A stretch of DNA of 30,526 nt from Candidatus Levyibacteriota bacterium (GCA_016182425.1 JACPGP010000007.1:1-30526), one strand, 5' to 3'; shown: positions 1 through 6,516, counted from the first letter of the stretch. Translations and numbers: made by a program. Notes: a model not told the origin generated them from the letters alone.

Positions 1-56
1 GAACGGGCGACATCACGGTCCCAAACCGCGCATTCTACCAACTGAATTACGCCCCG
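1..56 (-). tRNA. tRNA-Pro(UGG), 3' part outside the window
   Basis: Reading the reverse strand from 56, the acceptor strand CGGGGCG is followed by TA, a D-arm with GGTAG, and an anticodon stem CGCGG/CCGTG around loop TTTGGGA, giving anticodon UGG. The C at position 1 is the usual bacterial tRNA-Pro identity feature. The T-arm and 3' acceptor strand lie beyond base 1. Confidence 0.9.
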
Positions 57-62
57 ATTCTG

Positions 63-146
63 TGCCGAGAGAGGGATTCGAACCCTCACACCCTTTTAGG
101 ATAAAGGCTCTTAAGGCCTTCGTGTCTGCCATTCCACCACCTCGGC
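63..146 (-). tRNA. tRNA-Leu(UAA)
   Basis: Class II tRNA with a long variable arm. The acceptor pairs GCCGAGG with TCTCGGC, the anticodon stem is AAGGC/GCCTT with loop CTTAAGA (UAA), and the T-arm is GAGGG-TTCGAAT-CCCTC. CCA is not encoded. It would read UUR leucine codons, including the single TTA in the ilvA leader peptide. Confidence 0.96.
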
Positions 147-190
147 CCACTAGAATCATTGTAACACTGAAGCTAAAAAACTACAAGCAA

Positions 191-1162
191 TCAGTTATGA
201 AGTGGTGGCTTATTGCCTAAAACCTTCAAAGAGTAATCCAGTAGTTCTTTCATTTCACCCCGCCTATTTTCACTTCCCAGTAAAACCCCAATTATTTGAT
301 GTCCTTCGTAATCAAGATAGGTTACCAAACAAAGATCTGCCTCTGGCGTGTAGCCGGTTTTTACCCCTTTAACACCTGGATAGGAAGTCAAAAGATTTGT
401 ATCGTTTAATAAGTAAAAAGCTTTATGTGTCTCTGTATAGGGAATTGTGTACTCATATGTTGAGACGATTTTTCTAAAAAGCGGAAAGTTTTGCAGAGCG
501 TACTTTGTGATAACCAACAAATCATAGGCGGTTGAATACTGATTGCCATCGCCCTGCAAGCCACTGGGGTTGGTAAAATCTGTGTCCAAAAGCCCCAGCG
601 CCTTTGCTTTATTATTCATAGCTTGGATAAACCCATCACGCGAAGATACATAACTCCCTGCCAAGACCTCTGCCGCATCATTTCCCGAAGCAAGCATAAG
701 GCCATACAAAAGTTCTTCAAGGGTCAAAACCTCGCCAGTTGTTAACCCCATGCTGTTTTCTCCCACAATATTATTTTGTGAAACAATATATCTATCATTT
801 TGCTTTTTGTTCTCAAGAGCAATAATAGCAGTCATAATTTTGGTCAGAGAGGCCATGGGAAGTCTTGTTTTTTCGTTTTTGGCAAAAAGCGTTTTGTCTG
901 TTGCAAGATCATAGACAAAAGCCGCTTTTGCAGTAATTTCAGGCTTTTCTATTTGACTTCCCAAAACAGTTTCCTTAGGAAACCAAAGGTCAAGAGTTGT
1001 CACCTGATTATTGTCTATCATAGTAAGCGAGGGGGGCAGAGGAGAAGTAATACTTTCCATTTTGGCATACACGAGTGGGTAAGCTATCCATGTTACTATA
1101 GATATAAAAATAGCAAAAAATATAGTAGTTAATGTATAATAAGACCTGATGTTTCTCATCAT
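191..1162 (-). CDS. dacA: D-alanyl-D-alanine carboxypeptidase (PBP5 family, peptidase S11)
   Basis: A membrane-anchored serine peptidase that trims the terminal D-Ala from peptidoglycan stem peptides outside the cell. All three family motifs are present: SxxK as SLTK (S105-K108), SxN as SGN (159-161) and KTG (268-270). An N-terminal hydrophobic segment at about residues 12-30 acts as signal or anchor. At 323 residues it has the catalytic domain but little of the C-terminal domain of longer PBP5 proteins. Two consecutive ATG codons (1162 and 1159) could both start it. It diverges from the DUF1361 gene with only 27 bases between the starts, so both promoters must be packed into that gap or the gene ends. 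Confidence 0.93.
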   Translation of the reverse strand: MMRNIRSYYTLTTIFFAIFISIVTWIAYPLVYAKMESITSPLPPSLTMIDNNQVTTLDLWFPKETVLGSQIEKPEITAKAAFVYDLATDKTLFAKNEKTRLPMASLTKIMTAIIALENKKQNDRYIVSQNNIVGENSMGLTTGEVLTLEELLYGLMLASGNDAAEVLAGSYVSSRDGFIQAMNNKAKALGLLDTDFTNPSGLQGDGNQYSTAYDLLVITKYALQNFPLFRKIVSTYEYTIPYTETHKAFYLLNDTNLLTSYPGVKGVKTGYTPEADLCLVTYLDYEGHQIIGVLLGSENRRGEMKELLDYSLKVLGNKPPLHN

Positions 1163-1189
1163 ATTTCGTATTATTGTAGCATGTAAATA

Positions 1190-1756
1190 ATGAATATCCT
1201 TTTCTATAATACTTTCTGGATCACTGGTAATATTTCACTTGGTATTATTGCCGTTGTTTTGGGTTGGCTTACTCTAAAAGTAAAATCACCAATGAAGAAG
1301 GCAGTTTTTGGCTTCTTGTGGCTGTTGTTTATTCCTAATACCATCTACATGCTTACCGATATTATTCATTTCCAAAACCAATTCCTTAGTGTCGAGGGGT
1401 CTGATAAAATTATTCTTGTCTTACAATATAATATTATCATCCTTGCTGGATTTGCGACGTTTCTTTTCGGGCTCTACCCAATTGAAAAAATACTCCTAAA
1501 AAGATACAAAAAAAGAAAGTATGTAAGACGCATCATAGTTATGACAAATTTTGTTATTGCCTTTGGACTGGTTATTGGCAGAATACAGCGCACCAATTCA
1601 TGGGAAGTATTTACCAATTTTGCAAAAGTTCTACAAGATAGCATAAATGTTTTGACATCGATAGAGCTTATGATGCTTGTTCTTTTCTTTGGCATTTTTA
1701 ATAATCTAATCTATTTTCTTTTACGACAGTTAGTTAGGCGATATGGAGGAAAATAA
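1190..1756 (+). CDS. DUF1361 family membrane protein
   Basis: A 188-residue protein with several hydrophobic segments, consistent with about five or six membrane passes. Residues 46-61 (LFIPNTIYMLTDIIHF) match the hallmark of the DUF1361 family of unknown function. The 3' end overlaps the riboflavin kinase gene by 14 bases, suggesting co-translation. No function can be assigned. Confidence 0.8.
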   Translation: MNILFYNTFWITGNISLGIIAVVLGWLTLKVKSPMKKAVFGFLWLLFIPNTIYMLTDIIHFQNQFLSVEGSDKIILVLQYNIIILAGFATFLFGLYPIEKILLKRYKKRKYVRRIIVMTNFVIAFGLVIGRIQRTNSWEVFTNFAKVLQDSINVLTSIELMMLVLFFGIFNNLIYFLLRQLVRRYGGK

Positions 1757-2123
1757 AAAAAACTGGTATCAAAGCAGGGTAATGACAGGAAACAAGCAGG
1801 GTCGAACACTTGGGTTTCCCACATTAAACCTTAATGTAACAGCGGTCCCCAAAGATCAAAGACAGGGCGTTTTTGCCGCTTTGGTAAAATACGAGAAAAA
1901 GTTTTATAAAGCAGCTCTCTTTTTTGGCCCACGAATTGTCTTGGGAGAGACTCAGCCAGTTTTGGAAATTCATATTCTAGATTTTTCCGGAAGTTTGTAT
2001 AATAAAATTATTTCATTTCAAATACATGATTTTATTCGGGAGGTAAAAAATTTTTCAAGGCTTAATGAGATGAAAAAGCAGATCGAAAACGATGTTAAAA
2101 AAATTCGCGCCCTTACTTTTTGA
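1743..2123 (+). CDS. Stand-alone riboflavin kinase domain
   Basis: Predicted to phosphorylate riboflavin to FMN using ATP. Residues 16-29 (GNKQGRTLGFPTLN) form the nucleotide and flavin binding signature of the flavokinase family, and E75 in VLEIHILDF is the expected catalytic glutamate. The C-terminal helix and its KKQIENDVKKIR end fit the family. At 126 residues it equals the C-terminal half of bacterial RibF. The FMN adenylyltransferase half is absent, so FAD synthesis must come from elsewhere or FAD be salvaged. It overlaps the DUF1361 gene and is followed after 6 bases by the metalloprotease gene. Confidence 0.88.
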   Translation: MEENKKNWYQSRVMTGNKQGRTLGFPTLNLNVTAVPKDQRQGVFAALVKYEKKFYKAALFFGPRIVLGETQPVLEIHILDFSGSLYNKIISFQIHDFIREVKNFSRLNEMKKQIENDVKKIRALTF

Positions 2124-2129
2124 AATCTA

Positions 2130-3047
2130 ATGATAAAATTTTTTATTTATCTTGTCACAACCCTTATTATTGCCATAAATGTTTTCCCATATCATAAACC
2201 GTTATCGGCATGGCACCAAGAATTTCTTTACAAATCAGCCTGTGACACACCGAAACCATATAAAATTGGTTCTGTTGATCCTCGGTTTAACCTACCAAAA
2301 GAAGAATTTCTACAAATTACCCAACAAGCAGCCAGTACCTGGAATAGTACTACAGATAAAAAGATGCTCTCATACGATCCAAACGCCACATTAACGGTTA
2401 ATTTGATATTTGACCAAAGGCAATCACTCAACAATCAAATCAGTGAATTAGAGGGGCAACTTGGTAGCGAAAAAAGTTCTCTGTCTTCAGAAATTGCGGA
2501 GTACGAAAAATTAGCCCAAAGCTTTAAGGACCGCCTAAGTGCATTCGACAATCAAGTTAAGTTTTGGAACGACCAGGGAGGCGCGCCAAAAGATGAATAT
2601 GAAAAACTAAAAAAAGAGCAGGAGGAACTAAAAGCTCAAGCGGAAAAACTAAACGAACTGGCCCGAAAACTAAATCGGGCCACAGAGTCGTACAATGTGC
2701 AGGTTGGTTCCTTAAACCAAACAATTCAAACCTTTAAGAAGGAGCTTGAAAGAAGACCAGAGGAGGGAATCTACAATCCCAAAGAGCAAAGAATTGATAT
2801 TTATTTCAATATAAACAAAACGGAACTGCTGCATACCCTGCTGCACGAATTTGGTCATTCTTTAAGTCTTGCTCATATCAATAGTGATGATTCGCTTATG
2901 TTCCCTTTCACCACACAAACAGTCACTGCCTCACCAGAAGATATTGCAGCTATCACCAAAGTATGTGAAGACCAACACGTCTTGACAATTGCCAAAAACA
3001 ACGCGCTTTTCCTCCTTCAAACATACATTGAACACAGGAGCAACTAA
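2130..3047 (+). CDS. Secreted or anchored matrixin-like zinc metalloprotease with internal coiled coil
   Basis: An N-terminal hydrophobic segment (residues 2-20) suggests export or membrane anchoring. The zinc site is HEFGHSLSLAH (H239, E240, H243, H249), the extended HExxHxxGxxH form of matrixin/metzincin peptidases apart from Ser in place of the usual Gly at residue 246. M257 in SLMFP is a likely Met-turn. Between the N-terminal part of the catalytic domain and the zinc site sits a Lys/Glu/Gln/Leu-rich stretch (about 97-210) that looks like a coiled-coil insertion. The substrate cannot be predicted. Confidence 0.8.
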   Translation: MIKFFIYLVTTLIIAINVFPYHKPLSAWHQEFLYKSACDTPKPYKIGSVDPRFNLPKEEFLQITQQAASTWNSTTDKKMLSYDPNATLTVNLIFDQRQSLNNQISELEGQLGSEKSSLSSEIAEYEKLAQSFKDRLSAFDNQVKFWNDQGGAPKDEYEKLKKEQEELKAQAEKLNELARKLNRATESYNVQVGSLNQTIQTFKKELERRPEEGIYNPKEQRIDIYFNINKTELLHTLLHEFGHSLSLAHINSDDSLMFPFTTQTVTASPEDIAAITKVCEDQHVLTIAKNNALFLLQTYIEHRSN

Positions 3048-3062
3048 ATAAATCCTCTTTTC

Positions 3063-3091
3063 TTGAATACAGCCTCTATATTTAGTATTAT
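3063..3091 (+). promoter_or_regulatory. Promoter of the interrupted tRNA-Gln
   Basis: TTGAAT (3063-3068), a 17-base spacer, then TATTAT (3086-3091). Transcription would begin near 3098, a few bases before the 5' half of the interrupted tRNA at 3103. The 5' half, insert, inner tRNA and 3' half would then be one transcript. Confidence 0.7.
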
Positions 3092-3137
3092 AGAGAAGTT
3101 ATTGCCGGGTCGTCTAATGGTAGGACAACGGACTTTG

Positions 3138-3255
3138 CCTGCCCGCCATTGCTAAGATTTGTGCTGCGGGATCGTCTAATGGTAGGACATGGGACTTTGG
3201 ATCCCAGTATCATGGTTCGAATCCATGTCCCGCAGCTCAGGCCTTTGCAGGCGGG
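3138..3255 (+). mobile_element. 118-base insert in the tRNA-Gln anticodon loop
   Basis: The insert begins with CCTGCCCGCC and ends with GCAGGCGGG, so CCCGCC and GGCGGG can pair at its base. Similar GC-rich blocks occur at 6185-6199 beside a half tRNA-Gly and as a palindrome at 7937-7950. The insert carries tRNA-Gln at 3165-3235. No group I intron core is recognisable at this length. The mobile nature is inferred. Confidence 0.45.
3165..3235 (+). tRNA. tRNA-Gln(UUG), nested copy
   Basis: Complete tRNA: acceptor TGCGGGA/TCCCGCA, anticodon stem TGGGA/TCCCA with loop CTTTGGA (UUG), T-arm CATGG-TTCGAAT-CCATG, discriminator G. CCA is not encoded. It lies wholly inside the insert of the outer tRNA-Gln and shares its D-arm sequence. 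Confidence 0.95.
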
Positions 3256-3311
3256 GATCCGTTTATTCTGGTTCGAATCCAGGCTCGGCAGCCATGTAAC
3301 TGCGCCAAAAA

Positions 3312-3340
3312 TTGACTCCAAAGATAGGCTGTAGTAATAT
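3312..3340 (+). promoter_or_regulatory. Promoter of panD
   Basis: TTGACT (3312-3317), a 17-base spacer, and TAATAT (3335-3340, 4 of 6 consensus bases). Only 8 bases separate the -10 box from the ATG at 3349, so the transcript is probably leaderless. Confidence 0.5.
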
Positions 3341-3348
3341 AAAAATAA

Positions 3349-3690
3349 ATGAGATGGGTATTACGCTCAAAAATCCACAAAGCAAGAGTAACGGAAGCAA
3401 ACCTGGCTTACGTTGGTAGTATTACAATAGACGAGAATTTAATACGAAAAGCGGGCTTTTGGCCAGGTGAAAAGGTATTGGTAGTAAGCAATACGTCAGG
3501 TGCCAGACTGGAAACATATATCATTGCGGGTAAAGGGGGTTCTGGTATCATTTGTATGAATGGAGCAGCCGCCCATCTTATTAAAACGGGAGAGGAAATA
3601 ATTATTATGGGTTTTGAACTAACCGATAAACCAACCAAACCAAAAAATATTCTGGTCGATAAAAAAAATAATTTTGTCAAATTTCTTTAA
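3349..3690 (+). CDS. panD: Aspartate 1-decarboxylase (PanD)
   Basis: Converts L-aspartate to beta-alanine for pantothenate and coenzyme A synthesis. The enzyme is made as a proenzyme that cleaves itself at a Gly-Ser bond to form a pyruvoyl cofactor; here that is G23-S24 in YVGSITID. The NGAAAHL motif near residue 70 also matches the family. At 113 residues it is slightly shorter than the usual 115-130. No other pan genes are visible. The transporter gene follows closely, and a TTG-started form of it would overlap. Confidence 0.9.
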   Translation: MRWVLRSKIHKARVTEANLAYVGSITIDENLIRKAGFWPGEKVLVVSNTSGARLETYIIAGKGGSGIICMNGAAAHLIKTGEEIIIMGFELTDKPTKPKNILVDKKNNFVKFL

Positions 3691-3721
3691 CACTGTATAT
3701 TCTGCGGCCAGCTTTCTATAT

Positions 3722-4384
3722 ATGTCTCTTATGTTTTCTGTTCTTGGTCTTGGATTCTTGCTTGGGCTGCGCCATGCCACCGATGCCGACCATATCGCAG
3801 CGATTACCACATTTGTTAGCAGAGAGCAAAGTATCCGCACTGCAACTCGGATTGGGGTGTTATGGGGAATAGGCCATTCTGCAAGCGTGACACTTGTTGC
3901 TATCCCTGTTATTTTATTTTCTTTAACCCTGCCGCCAAAACTTGGATTAGGTTTTGAATTTTTTGTTGGTGTGATGCTTGTTGCTTTAGGATTAGCAACT
4001 ATTATTATCCATTCCCATACCCACCAACATAAAAGTCACCAAACACATACCCATGAGCATGTACATTTTTTGGGTTTGTTTCATACTATTCGACCGCTTA
4101 TCGTTGGGCTTGTCCATGGACTCGCTGGAAGTGCAGCAATTACTCTTCTTGTTTTGAGCACCATTAAGGATCCAAGACTTTCAATAGTATACCTTCTTAT
4201 TTTTCACTTTGGTGTTATTTCCGGCATGATGCTTATCACTACTGCCTTTGGCACAACAGTAATACTAATCAAAAAGAAAAGTGAATCAATACACAAGTAT
4301 CTAATCTTCGCTTCTGGGGTATTTAGTCTTGCTTTTGGCCTCTATATTATGTACCAAACAGGCATGTTATTTTCTGCTGTATAA
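3722..4384 (+). CDS. Nickel/cobalt transporter-like membrane protein (UreH/NiCoT type)
   Basis: A polytopic membrane protein probably moving Ni2+ or Co2+. Near the N-terminus it has RHATDADH (H18-x4-D23-H24), the HX4DH signature of NiCoT permeases, then GHSASVTLVA and GLVHGLAGSAAITLLVL, typical of the UreH branch. A His-rich loop (about 97-115) could bind metal. I chose ATG 3722 because family members begin a few residues before LGLGFLLGLRH; an in-frame TTG at 3674 would add 16 residues and overlap panD. No nickel enzyme is seen nearby, so the metal is uncertain. Confidence 0.82.
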   Translation: MSLMFSVLGLGFLLGLRHATDADHIAAITTFVSREQSIRTATRIGVLWGIGHSASVTLVAIPVILFSLTLPPKLGLGFEFFVGVMLVALGLATIIIHSHTHQHKSHQTHTHEHVHFLGLFHTIRPLIVGLVHGLAGSAAITLLVLSTIKDPRLSIVYLLIFHFGVISGMMLITTAFGTTVILIKKKSESIHKYLIFASGVFSLAFGLYIMYQTGMLFSAV

Positions 4385-4407
4385 AAACCAACACCGGGTG
4401 TTGAATA
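4385..4407. repeat. Palindromic repeat, copy 1
   Basis: A 23-base sequence repeated exactly at 4865-4887. Its core is the inverted repeat CAACACC-G-GGTGTTG (4389-4403). Read on the reverse strand it is followed by a T-rich stretch, so it could act as a weak terminator there. It starts directly after the transporter stop codon. Confidence 0.85.
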
Positions 4408-4431
4408 AGTACAGATTTGAACATAAGAAAA

Positions 4432-4440
4432 TGCTATAAT
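4432..4440 (+). promoter_or_regulatory. Extended -10 promoter of the orphan gene at 4449
   Basis: TGC followed by a perfect TATAAT (4435-4440). No good -35 box at the normal distance is visible, as expected for an extended -10 promoter. The ATG at 4449 is 8 bases downstream, predicting a leaderless mRNA. Confidence 0.6.
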
Positions 4441-4448
4441 ATCAGCCA

Positions 4449-4859
4449 ATGACACAAGAACAGTTACCAGGATCATCACCTTTAGACCAATTTGATCAAA
4501 AAACAAGGAATTTAACTGATTTTTCTGAATATTTACGTATCCTTATTACAGAGGGGGTGCCTGCTATGGAGACGACAATCCATAATCAGCCACCTGAAGT
4601 AATAGATAGTCAGTACCGCTTGGTATTTGGGCTTGCAACCTCAAGAGTACTTGAAAATCGAGAAAAAGCAGGATTGCCAAATAATGCTGAGTTCATCGCA
4701 GCTACTTTCCAAGAACCAGGAATAAGAGAATTGATTGGCGAATTTATAGTAGAACCTAATACCAGAAGACGCATACTTGATGGTATTGTTGTAGGGTTAG
4801 AAGCAACAAAAGTTACTCCTCCAATTAATCCTCAATGGTTAGCTGAACCAGATCAATAA
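4449..4859 (+). CDS. Hypothetical protein between two identical repeats
   Basis: A 136-residue, probably soluble protein with no signal peptide or membrane segment. The first 20 residues are polar and low complexity; the middle looks helical and acidic. I do not recognise the family. It has its own extended -10 promoter and lies between the copies of a 23-base palindromic repeat, so it may be a transferable cassette. The coding frame is open throughout and the start fits the promoter spacing. Confidence 0.7.
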   Translation: MTQEQLPGSSPLDQFDQKTRNLTDFSEYLRILITEGVPAMETTIHNQPPEVIDSQYRLVFGLATSRVLENREKAGLPNNAEFIAATFQEPGIRELIGEFIVEPNTRRRILDGIVVGLEATKVTPPINPQWLAEPDQ

Positions 4860-4864
4860 TGTAT

Positions 4865-4887
4865 AAACCAACACCGGGTGTTGAATA
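4865..4887. repeat. Palindromic repeat, copy 2
   Basis: Identical to 4385-4407 and in the same orientation, 480 bases downstream, just after the stop codon of the orphan gene. It also lies beyond the 3' end of the reverse-strand PEBP gene and could serve as a shared terminator hairpin. Confidence 0.85.
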
Positions 4888-4903
4888 GGTAGAAACATCG
4901 GGA

Positions 4904-5347
4904 TTATTTGGAACGGCTGTAGAGGCCGATTAATTCTGTTGACGCAAGAACATGATTTTGCATGGCTTGCTCAATTTCCTTTTTGCCTGCGTTTGATGAA
5001 AGATTGAGTGTGGTATCGAGTGCATAGAGTTTAAAGAAATATCTGTGCGTGCCCGAGGGTGGACATGCGCCACCATAGCCAGGTTTGCCAAAATCTGTCA
5101 TACCCTCAACCCCGCCTTGCGGAATGCTATTTTCTGCAATTTCGTTAACTGCTGGGTTGATATTAAATACTATCCAGTGGACAAAAGTACTAATAGTGGC
5201 ATCCGGATCGTCAACAATAAGTACCAGGCTTTTTGCATTTTTGGGAACGTCCACAAAAGAAAACGCAGGACTCACATTCTCCCCATCACAGGTATATTTT
5301 TTTGGAATATTTTGATTGTGCTCAAACGCAGAGCTTATTATTTTCAC
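4904..5347 (-). CDS. YbhB/YbcL-type PEBP family protein
   Basis: Phosphatidylethanolamine-binding protein fold, bacterial Raf-kinase-inhibitor-like branch. The ligand pocket motifs are DDPDAT...HW (residues 46-58) and GGACPPSGTHRYFF (92-105). The cellular role of bacterial members is poorly defined. No signal peptide is visible. The start is GTG at 5347, whose first base is the last base of the TAG stop of the PIN-domain toxin (TAGTG), so it is probably translated by re-initiation as the third gene of a toxin-antitoxin operon. Confidence 0.88.
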   Translation of the reverse strand: MKIISSAFEHNQNIPKKYTCDGENVSPAFSFVDVPKNAKSLVLIVDDPDATISTFVHWIVFNINPAVNEIAENSIPQGGVEGMTDFGKPGYGGACPPSGTHRYFFKLYALDTTLNLSSNAGKKEIEQAMQNHVLASTELIGLYSRSK

Positions 5348-5763
5348 TAGTAATCTTTAAGCGCTATGACTCTAATATTTGAATCTCTACCTTGATGTTT
5401 TATATTATCTGTAACTAATATGGCATCGTATTGTTTTGCAAGTGATAAAAATGAAGCGTCATAATAGGTGATTTCTAACCTATCAGCTATGTTATATGTT
5501 TGTTCTGCTAAATCCAACGACTCGGGAATAAAGGTAATCGGAAAAGAGTAAAGCATAGTAAGGGAAATTTCCACTTCATTATACGCAACACCCTTAGTTA
5601 TAAGTACATTGCCTACTTCGTATTTTGCCAACTCGGGCGCAAGTAGTTCTACTTCATTATTACGAGCTTGTTGCAGAATTTTATCAGCTTGTTCAAGATT
5701 TTGTTCTTTTGTTTGATTCAACCATTTAACTATTACTGAAGAATCAATTACTAAAGATTTCAT
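5347..5763 (-). CDS. vapC: PIN-domain ribonuclease toxin (VapC-like)
   Basis: Predicted Mg2+-dependent RNase toxin of a type II toxin-antitoxin pair. The PIN acidic residues are visible: D7 in VIDSSVIVKW, E44 or E49, D102 in YYDASFL and D119 in VTDN. At 138 residues it has the typical length. The ATG overlaps the antitoxin stop by one base (TAATG), giving strict translational coupling. The RNA target cannot be inferred; known VapC proteins often cut tRNA or rRNA, and a tRNA cluster lies directly upstream. Confidence 0.88.
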   Translation of the reverse strand: MKSLVIDSSVIVKWLNQTKEQNLEQADKILQQARNNEVELLAPELAKYEVGNVLITKGVAYNEVEISLTMLYSFPITFIPESLDLAEQTYNIADRLEITYYDASFLSLAKQYDAILVTDNIKHQGRDSNIRVIALKDY

Positions 5764-6020
5764 TAGTGACTATTACGGTCTTTCTGTAAAACTTCTACCG
5801 CACTAACTGCGTTCCTACCTTTAATAGCTCTTGATTTTCTTATTCCTTCCCAAATTTTATCCCAATCTACTTGCTTTTGGTGAGGTTTAATTACTATTTC
5901 ATCAGATTTAACAACTGAAATAGTAACAGCAGATTGAGGATTAACCCAAGTAACCATTTTACGAATTGAATCAGGAATGGTTAATTGACCTCTATCTCGA
6001 ACAATGCTAACTGTTTTCAT
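5763..6020 (-). CDS. vapB: AbrB/MazE-type antitoxin (VapB-like)
   Basis: An 85-residue protein with an N-terminal swapped-hairpin DNA-binding domain, marked by RDRGQLTIPDSIRK (residues 8-21), and a C-terminal tail that would wrap the toxin. It is the first gene of the operon and directly precedes vapC. Its promoter region holds three spaced copies of TTCTGA, a plausible site for autoregulation by the toxin-antitoxin complex. Confidence 0.87.
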   Translation of the reverse strand: MKTVSIVRDRGQLTIPDSIRKMVTWVNPQSAVTISVVKSDEIVIKPHQKQVDWDKIWEGIRKSRAIKGRNAVSAVEVLQKDRNSH

Positions 6021-6026
6021 TTTTTC

Positions 6027-6055
6027 AGAATATCAGAAAATCAGAATCATGTCAA
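6027..6055 (-). promoter_or_regulatory. vapBC promoter with repeated TTCTGA boxes
   Basis: On the reverse strand, TTGACA (6055-6050), a 17-base spacer and TATTCT (6032-6027). The vapB ATG begins 6 bases later, so the mRNA is leaderless. Three TTCTGA boxes (two exact and TTTTCTGA) lie in and around the spacer and -10 box, a probable operator. Confidence 0.75.
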
Positions 6056-6110
6056 TAGCTAAAATATGTCAATATATTCGGGACTACGATGGGGTTAGCA
6101 CCCCGTTCGG

Positions 6111-6182
6111 AGCGGTGGACCGGATTTGAACCGGCGACCTCTTCCTTGGCAAGGAAGCGTTCTACCACTGAACTACCACCGC
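6111..6182 (-). tRNA. tRNA-Gly(GCC)
   Basis: Acceptor GCGGTGG/CCACCGC, anticodon stem CTTCC/GGAAG with loop TTGCCAA (GCC), T-arm GCCGG-TTCAAAT-CCGGT, discriminator T. It is the last gene of a reverse-strand tRNA cluster and follows a broken copy of a related tRNA-Gly. Confidence 0.95.
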
Positions 6183-6199
6183 ATAGCTTTGGCAGGCGG
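6183..6199 (-). repeat. Short GC-rich element between the half and complete tRNA-Gly
   Basis: Reads CCGCCTGCCAAAGC then TAT on the reverse strand. The core CCGCCTGC is shared, inverted, with the end of the tRNA-Gln insert at 3247-3256, and both are joined to a tRNA half cut after anticodon position 36. Confidence 0.5.
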
Positions 6200-6234
6200 G
6201 GCAAGGAAGCGTTCTACCGGTGAACTACACCCGC
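6200..6234 (-). pseudogene. 5' half of a second tRNA-Gly(GCC)
   Basis: Reverse-strand sequence from GCGGGTG through a complete D-arm and the 5' anticodon stem CTTCC, ending exactly after TTGCC, so anticodon GCC (34-36) is the last preserved part. It closely matches the intact tRNA-Gly at 6111-6182 from the D-arm on. No matching 3' half was found in the flanking sequence. The break is at the same point (36|37) as in the interrupted tRNA-Gln. Confidence 0.8.
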
Positions 6235-6239
6235 ATATG

Positions 6240-6312
6240 TGCCGAGGCGGTGAGTCGAACACCGATAGCGTGTTCTTCAGACACGTGCCATGACCACCTA
6301 GGCTACCTCGGC
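6240..6312 (-). tRNA. tRNA-Phe(GAA)
   Basis: Acceptor GCCGAGG/CCTCGGC, anticodon stem CGTGT/ACACG with loop CTGAAGA (GAA), T-arm with TTCGACT, discriminator A. It would decode the four Phe codons in the aroF leader peptide, so its charging is a likely input to that attenuator. Confidence 0.95.
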
Positions 6313-6343
6313 GCGAAACTATTTTATCATAAAACCTTTTTTG

Positions 6344-6416
6344 TGGACTCTGAGGGATTCGAACCCCCGACATCTTCAGTGTAAATGAAGCGCTCTACCA
6401 GCTGAGCTAAGAGTCC
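6344..6416 (-). tRNA. tRNA-Val(UAC)
   Basis: Acceptor GGACTCT/AGAGTCC, D-arm AGCTCAGCTGGTAGAGC, anticodon stem CTTCA/TGAAG with loop TTTACAC (UAC), T-arm with TTCGAAT, discriminator A. It starts one base after the CCA end of the upstream tRNA-Leu, so the two share a transcript. Confidence 0.95.
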
Positions 6417-6420
6417 TTGG

Positions 6421-6504
6421 TGCCGAGGACAGGAGTCGAACCTGCACGCTTTTTATAGCACTACCACCTCAAGGTAGCGGGTATACCAGTTTCCCCACCT
6501 CGGC
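6421..6504 (-). tRNA. tRNA-Leu(GAG)
   Basis: Class II tRNA: acceptor GCCGAGG/CCTCGGC, anticodon stem CTACC/GGTAG with loop TTGAGGT (GAG), long variable arm, T-arm with TTCGACT. CCA is encoded at 6420-6418. It reads CUU and CUC, which are the only leucine codons used in the leuA and ilvB leader peptides. Confidence 0.95.
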
Positions 6505-6516
6505 GTGTGTTATATC

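Larger units (their letters stand above)
3103..3291 (+). tRNA. Interrupted tRNA-Gln(UUG) with a complete tRNA nested in its anticodon loop
   Basis: The 5' half (3103-3137) and 3' half (3256-3291, then encoded CCA 3292-3294) join into a well-formed tRNA once 3138-3255 is removed. The acceptor pairs TGCCGGG with CTCGGCA, the anticodon stem is ACGGA/TCCGT, the restored loop is CTTTG|GA (UUG), and the T-arm is TCTGG-TTCGAAT-CCAGG. The break is between positions 36 and 37. The 118-base insert contains a complete tRNA-Gln(UUG) of closely related sequence. It may be a dead copy split by an insertion, or a precursor with an excised intervening sequence; the intact pairing of both halves favours recent insertion or continued use. 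Confidence 0.75.

Noticed and set aside
800..1132. Open frames antiparallel to dacA and, elsewhere, to ilvB, ilvD, aroB and other enzymes
   Set aside because: They lie wholly inside well-recognised genes on the opposite strand, have no family motifs and read as low-complexity shadows.
3138..3255. Group I intron in tRNA-Gln
   Set aside because: 118 bases, most of them a second tRNA, leave no room for the conserved P3-P8 core and no such core is visible.
6061..6110. Missing 3' half of the broken tRNA-Gly downstream of the intact copy
   Set aside because: A GGGGTTAGCACCCC hairpin is present but lacks a TTCRA T-loop, and the flanks cannot pair with GCGGGTG.
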